A stretch of DNA of 6,759 nucleotides from Treponema sp. (GTDB taxonomy: Bacteria; Spirochaetota; Spirochaetia; Treponematales; Treponemataceae). The notes below the pieces were generated by a model. That model ran no database searches. It was not told where the DNA came from and saw nothing but the letters and a program-made list of their open reading frames with translations. Position numbers and translations under genes: made by a program. Location of the stretch: contig DLYJ01000193.1 of assembly GCA_003447785.1 (NCBI GenBank), forward strand, positions 1,691-8,449, in the 5' to 3' direction. Within the stretch, counting starts at the first letter, position 1. The number at the start of each line of letters is the position of its first letter. Below, piece after piece: positions 4,598 to 6,759 of this stretch.

Positions 4598-5814
4598 TAT
4601 TTGTTACCTCCTGAATTTTTAACATAGCGGCCGTCAAAGTCGCTTCCAAGAATAATAGTAAAGTCAACGTTAGAGTTTGACTCAGCTCCTTCAGATTCCG
4701 GTTTAATTTCTTCGTCAATGATATTTGTACAACGAATAAAGTCGCCGAGATTTTTAGCAATTTCGGCGTTACCAATGTGGTTAATAATCAGGGTCTTTTC
4801 AACATCGCTTGATTCGGCGTTGATTGTACTCAAAACATCGTAACCGGTACTCTTTAAAAGGGCTGCCGTATTGCGGGCAAGCCCCTGTACGGTTGTTCCG
4901 TTTTGAATTTCAAGAACGTAAATTCGGTTTACGCTTGTGTCATCCAGGGCAACGAGAGCATTGGAAGCCTGTTTAACGACATCCTTGATCAGCTGGCCGT
5001 CATACAGCGGAAACAAAAGCACCTTGCCGTCTACAAGCCGTCTGGAACCGGTAATTGTCTGAGGAACCAGGCGTTCAGCATCAACGTTGGAAATCTCGGA
5101 AAAGAGACTGTAAAGGTCATCTTCTTCAAGATTGGACTTGAGCTTACTTGCATAAAGTGGAAAGCTTTTTTTATTCAGCAGCTGGGAAGCAGAACGATTG
5201 AGAGCACTCAAAAAGGCAATCATTACGTTCTGGCGACGGTCATCAATTTCGCCCTCTGACTCTTCATTTTTTGAATAAGTCAGGTAGGTTGTAATTTTAT
5301 CACCGTCAAGATTTACGGCACCGCTCGGCAAAAGCCAGCGTTCGCCTTCATCAGTTTTTACATCAACCGGAGCAGGTACAAAAACCCTTAAACCACCGAG
5401 CATATCAGTCAGCTCACTGAATTTAGCCATATTCATTTCCACATAGAATGGAATCGGCTGACCGATAAGCTTTTCTATTTCTGCCTTATAAACTTCAATT
5501 CCTTTTTCGGTGTAGATAGCATCAATTCGGTCTACACGTCCAAGGCTCTGGAAAATAGCACCAGTATTTCCGAGGATGTTTATCAGGGCACCTCTCTGGG
5601 AAACCGGATAATAAATAAAGATGTCGGTAAAAAGAACCTGATCCTTATCTTCCATCACAAAGAGAGTTTTAATTACAGAGTCATTTTTGAGACTTTCGTC
5701 TACAGTATCAACACGCAGTGACATTGCAATAAAGGTTGCAACGCCTACGATAATTACAAAAATAAGAACTAAAAAGAGAGCACCCCTGTTATTTACGTTC
5801 CTTTTTAATCTCAC
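4597..5814 (-). CDS. LCP (LytR-CpsA-Psr) domain protein with LytR_C domain
   Basis: A 405-residue membrane-anchored periplasmic protein. A basic N-terminus (R2, K4, R5, R10) and one membrane helix at about 12-31 predict N-in, C-out topology. Residues about 48-205 align by eye with the LCP fold: TDIFIYYPV at 63-71, FSELTDMLGGLRVFV at 132-146, LDGDKITTYLTY at 169-180 and DDRRQNVMIAFLSAL at 191-205. Residues about 297-395 match LytR_C: VLEIQNGTTVQGLARNTAALL, then DFTIILGSDFDGRY. LCP enzymes move undecaprenyl-linked glycopolymers onto peptidoglycan or protein. Several of the family's phosphate-binding arginines seem absent here: ILGNTG (80-85) stands where IPRD is usual, and LTYSKN (178-183) where Y-x-R-x-R is usual, so catalysis is doubtful. 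The start is GTG, overlapping the yqeK stop (GTGA), with GGAGG at 5824-5828. Family call fairly firm; activity unknown. Confidence 0.88.
   Translation of the reverse strand: MRLKRNVNNRGALFLVLIFVIIVGVATFIAMSLRVDTVDESLKNDSVIKTLFVMEDKDQVLFTDIFIYYPVSQRGALINILGNTGAIFQSLGRVDRIDAIYTEKGIEVYKAEIEKLIGQPIPFYVEMNMAKFSELTDMLGGLRVFVPAPVDVKTDEGERWLLPSGAVNLDGDKITTYLTYSKNEESEGEIDDRRQNVMIAFLSALNRSASQLLNKKSFPLYASKLKSNLEEDDLYSLFSEISNVDAERLVPQTITGSRRLVDGKVLLFPLYDGQLIKDVVKQASNALVALDDTSVNRIYVLEIQNGTTVQGLARNTAALLKSTGYDVLSTINAESSDVEKTLIINHIGNAEIAKNLGDFIRCTNIIDEEIKPESEGAESNSNVDFTIILGSDFDGRYVKNSGGNK
4607..4612 (-). promoter_or_regulatory. Ribosome binding site of rsfS inside the LCP gene
   Basis: AGGAGG on the minus strand, nine bases before the rsfS ATG, encoded in the last codons of the LCP gene. 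With the one-base TAATG overlap it fixes the rsfS start and suggests reinitiation by ribosomes finishing the LCP frame. Confidence 0.85.
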
Positions 5815-6425
5815 TTTTTAAGACCTCCCGTCAATTGAAGCAGTTCGTCACGAAAAGTATAGGAAACCGCTGCTACAATTTTACCACGACTTTCAAGATA
5901 ATCTATATTTTCCTGCAGAACACTCAGAGTAAGTTCGTTCAAAGGTTTTGCAAAGAGGTTTGCACGGTATTCGTCAGTTGACTGCGGGCGACCGGGTTCA
6001 ATTTTGTCTGCTGCAAAAAGAATCTTTCCAAGGTCACAAAGATGAGGAGAAGCAAAGGTATGGTTTGCAATCGCTTCCTTGATTTTCTTATCATCCACAG
6101 CGAATTTCTGTTCGATTAAAACAGCGGCGGCCCTTCCGTGCAAAAGCGAAGGTTTTTCCTTTTCAAGATCGCTTACAGGAGCCCCGTCAGATTCAACCAG
6201 GTTAAAAAGGTCTTCGTCAGAAAATTCCTTGCACATATCGTGGGCAATTCCTGCAAGATAACCTTTTTCAGGATTAAGGCCATAAAGTTCACACATTTTT
6301 TCGGCAGTCCGGGCAGTTCTTACCGAATGAGCGTAACGTTTTGGGCTGACAACAGTCCGCAGATATGAATCTATATCATCCGTAACTTTTTGAATTACTT
6401 TTTCGTCATTCAGATTTAAAGCCAT
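5811..6425 (-). CDS. yqeK: YqeK-type HD-domain Ap4A hydrolase
   Basis: YqeK proteins are cytosolic HD-superfamily metalloenzymes that split diadenosine tetraphosphate symmetrically into two ADP, removing an alarmone. All expected metal ligands of the HD fold are visible: H33 in RYAHSVRTA, the H62-D63 pair in GIAHDMCKE, H96 in LLHGRAAA, H122 in AIANHTFASP and D140 in LFAADKIEPGR. The ADKIEPGR signature is characteristic of YqeK rather than other HD proteins. The length of 204 residues is near the family norm (about 185-200). ATG at 6425 has AAGGAA about six bases upstream, and the frame overlaps the end of nadD by 20 nt. Its stop overlaps the LCP GTG start. nadD followed by yqeK is a widespread pair. 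Specificity is taken from the family, not shown here. Confidence 0.94.
   Translation of the reverse strand: MALNLNDEKVIQKVTDDIDSYLRTVVSPKRYAHSVRTARTAEKMCELYGLNPEKGYLAGIAHDMCKEFSDEDLFNLVESDGAPVSDLEKEKPSLLHGRAAAVLIEQKFAVDDKKIKEAIANHTFASPHLCDLGKILFAADKIEPGRPQSTDEYRANLFAKPLNELTLSVLQENIDYLESRGKIVAAVSYTFRDELLQLTGGLKK
5824..5828 (-). promoter_or_regulatory. Ribosome binding site fixing the GTG start of the LCP gene
   Basis: GGAGG on the minus strand lies nine bases before GTG at 5814, inside the last codons of yqeK. The spacing equals that at rsfS and supports GTG, placed within the GTGA overlap, as the true start, keeping the basic N-terminus and membrane helix intact. Confidence 0.8.
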
Positions 6426-6759
6426 ACAAGTTCCTTTTTTTAATATAATTAAAAACCTTTTTACTTACAAGATAAATGAATGCCTTGCCGGTACTGATTC
6501 TCTCGCGGATATCAGTTGAAGAAAGCTGAACCGCAGGGTTATCAAGATTTTTGTGAGGGAACTTAAAATCCTTTTCGCAGAAATCTTCGATCTGAGTATC
6601 GTAACCGCTTTTGGCCTGATTTGAATAATCCTTGCACACCTTTTCCTGAGGCCTGTTTGCAAGAATAATGTCGCACTTTCGGGCAAGCTGTTCTGCCTTT
6701 TCCCACCTGTCAAAATGAGGAGCAAGGTCAAAGCCGATAATCAAACCGATTTTACCTTC
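6406..6759 (-). CDS. nadD: Nicotinate-nucleotide adenylyltransferase NadD, 5' end cut by window edge
   Basis: The C-terminal 117 residues of NadD, which joins nicotinate mononucleotide and ATP to make deamido-NAD in NAD synthesis. The frame is open to the right edge, so the N-terminus with the G-x-F-x-P-x-H-x-G-H nucleotide-binding motif lies outside; roughly 80-90 residues are missing judging by family length (about 190-215). Visible are IGLIIGFDLAPHFDRW (residues 4-19 of the fragment), matching the family's G-x-D...W region, CDIILANRP, and the second nucleotidylyltransferase signature SSTDIRER at 80-87, followed by the usual YLV...V..YI...LY ending. The TTG at 6744 is an internal leucine codon, not a start. 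The stop at 6406 lies inside yqeK, a 20-nt overlap. No promoter for this operon is in the window. Confidence 0.94.
   Translation of the reverse strand, partial: EGKIGLIIGFDLAPHFDRWEKAEQLARKCDIILANRPQEKVCKDYSNQAKSGYDTQIEDFCEKDFKFPHKNLDNPAVQLSSTDIRERISTGKAFIYLVSKKVFNYIKKRNLYGFKSE

Noticed and set aside
4903..5259. 118-codon plus-strand frame within the LCP gene
   Set aside because: Antisense shadow of a well-supported family protein; no RBS or domain.
6406..6744. nadD read as a complete 112-residue gene starting at TTG 6744
   Set aside because: The frame continues to the window edge and its first residues fall in the middle of the NadD fold, so this is a truncated view of a larger gene, not a short gene.
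1..6759. Mobile element, prophage, defence system or CRISPR array
   Set aside because: No transposase, integrase, long terminal repeats, regularly spaced repeats or nuclease-like genes are visible; the only unexplained gene is the acidic small protein.

Overview
The window reads as spirochaete chromosome, most likely a Treponema (inference from gene content and protein style; no species is claimed). Almost everything is on the minus strand and is housekeeping. Base composition is moderate and AT-leaning, and no insertion sequence, phage gene, integrase or CRISPR array is visible.

Right block (6759 down to 4229, minus): a tightly packed operon nadD (5' part cut by the window edge) - yqeK - LCP/LytR_C protein - rsfS. 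Each gene overlaps the next, by 20, 4 and 1 nt. The last two starts have GGAGG-type ribosome binding sites buried in the preceding gene. The order nadD-yqeK-(lytR)-rsfS is a common bacterial one joining NAD synthesis, diadenosine-tetraphosphate hydrolysis, an envelope protein and a ribosome silencing factor.

Middle (about 3670-4225): a small plus-strand gene convergent with rsfS and divergent from ispE. It encodes an 83-residue protein made 41% of Asp/Glu with no Lys, Arg or His. It has its own promoter, ribosome binding site and strong intrinsic terminator, so it is a self-contained unit set between housekeeping genes. This is the least explained element here.

Left-centre block (3703 down to 1610, minus): a near-consensus promoter drives ispE, apparently with almost no leader. 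It is followed by spoVG, a tRNA-Gln(UUG) gene 15 nt after the spoVG stop, a structured C/G-rich spacer, rplY (L25/Ctc), and an intrinsic terminator. ispE, spoVG and ctc lie near each other in Firmicutes too; here a tRNA gene is inserted between spoVG and rplY.

Left edge (1583 down to 1, minus): the first 527 codons of an exported protein with TPR-like helices and two D-x-D-x-D/G acidic loops. Its C-terminus lies outside the window. No gene-free stretch exceeds 300 bases; the longest (3666-3886) holds the two divergent promoters and operator-like dyads.
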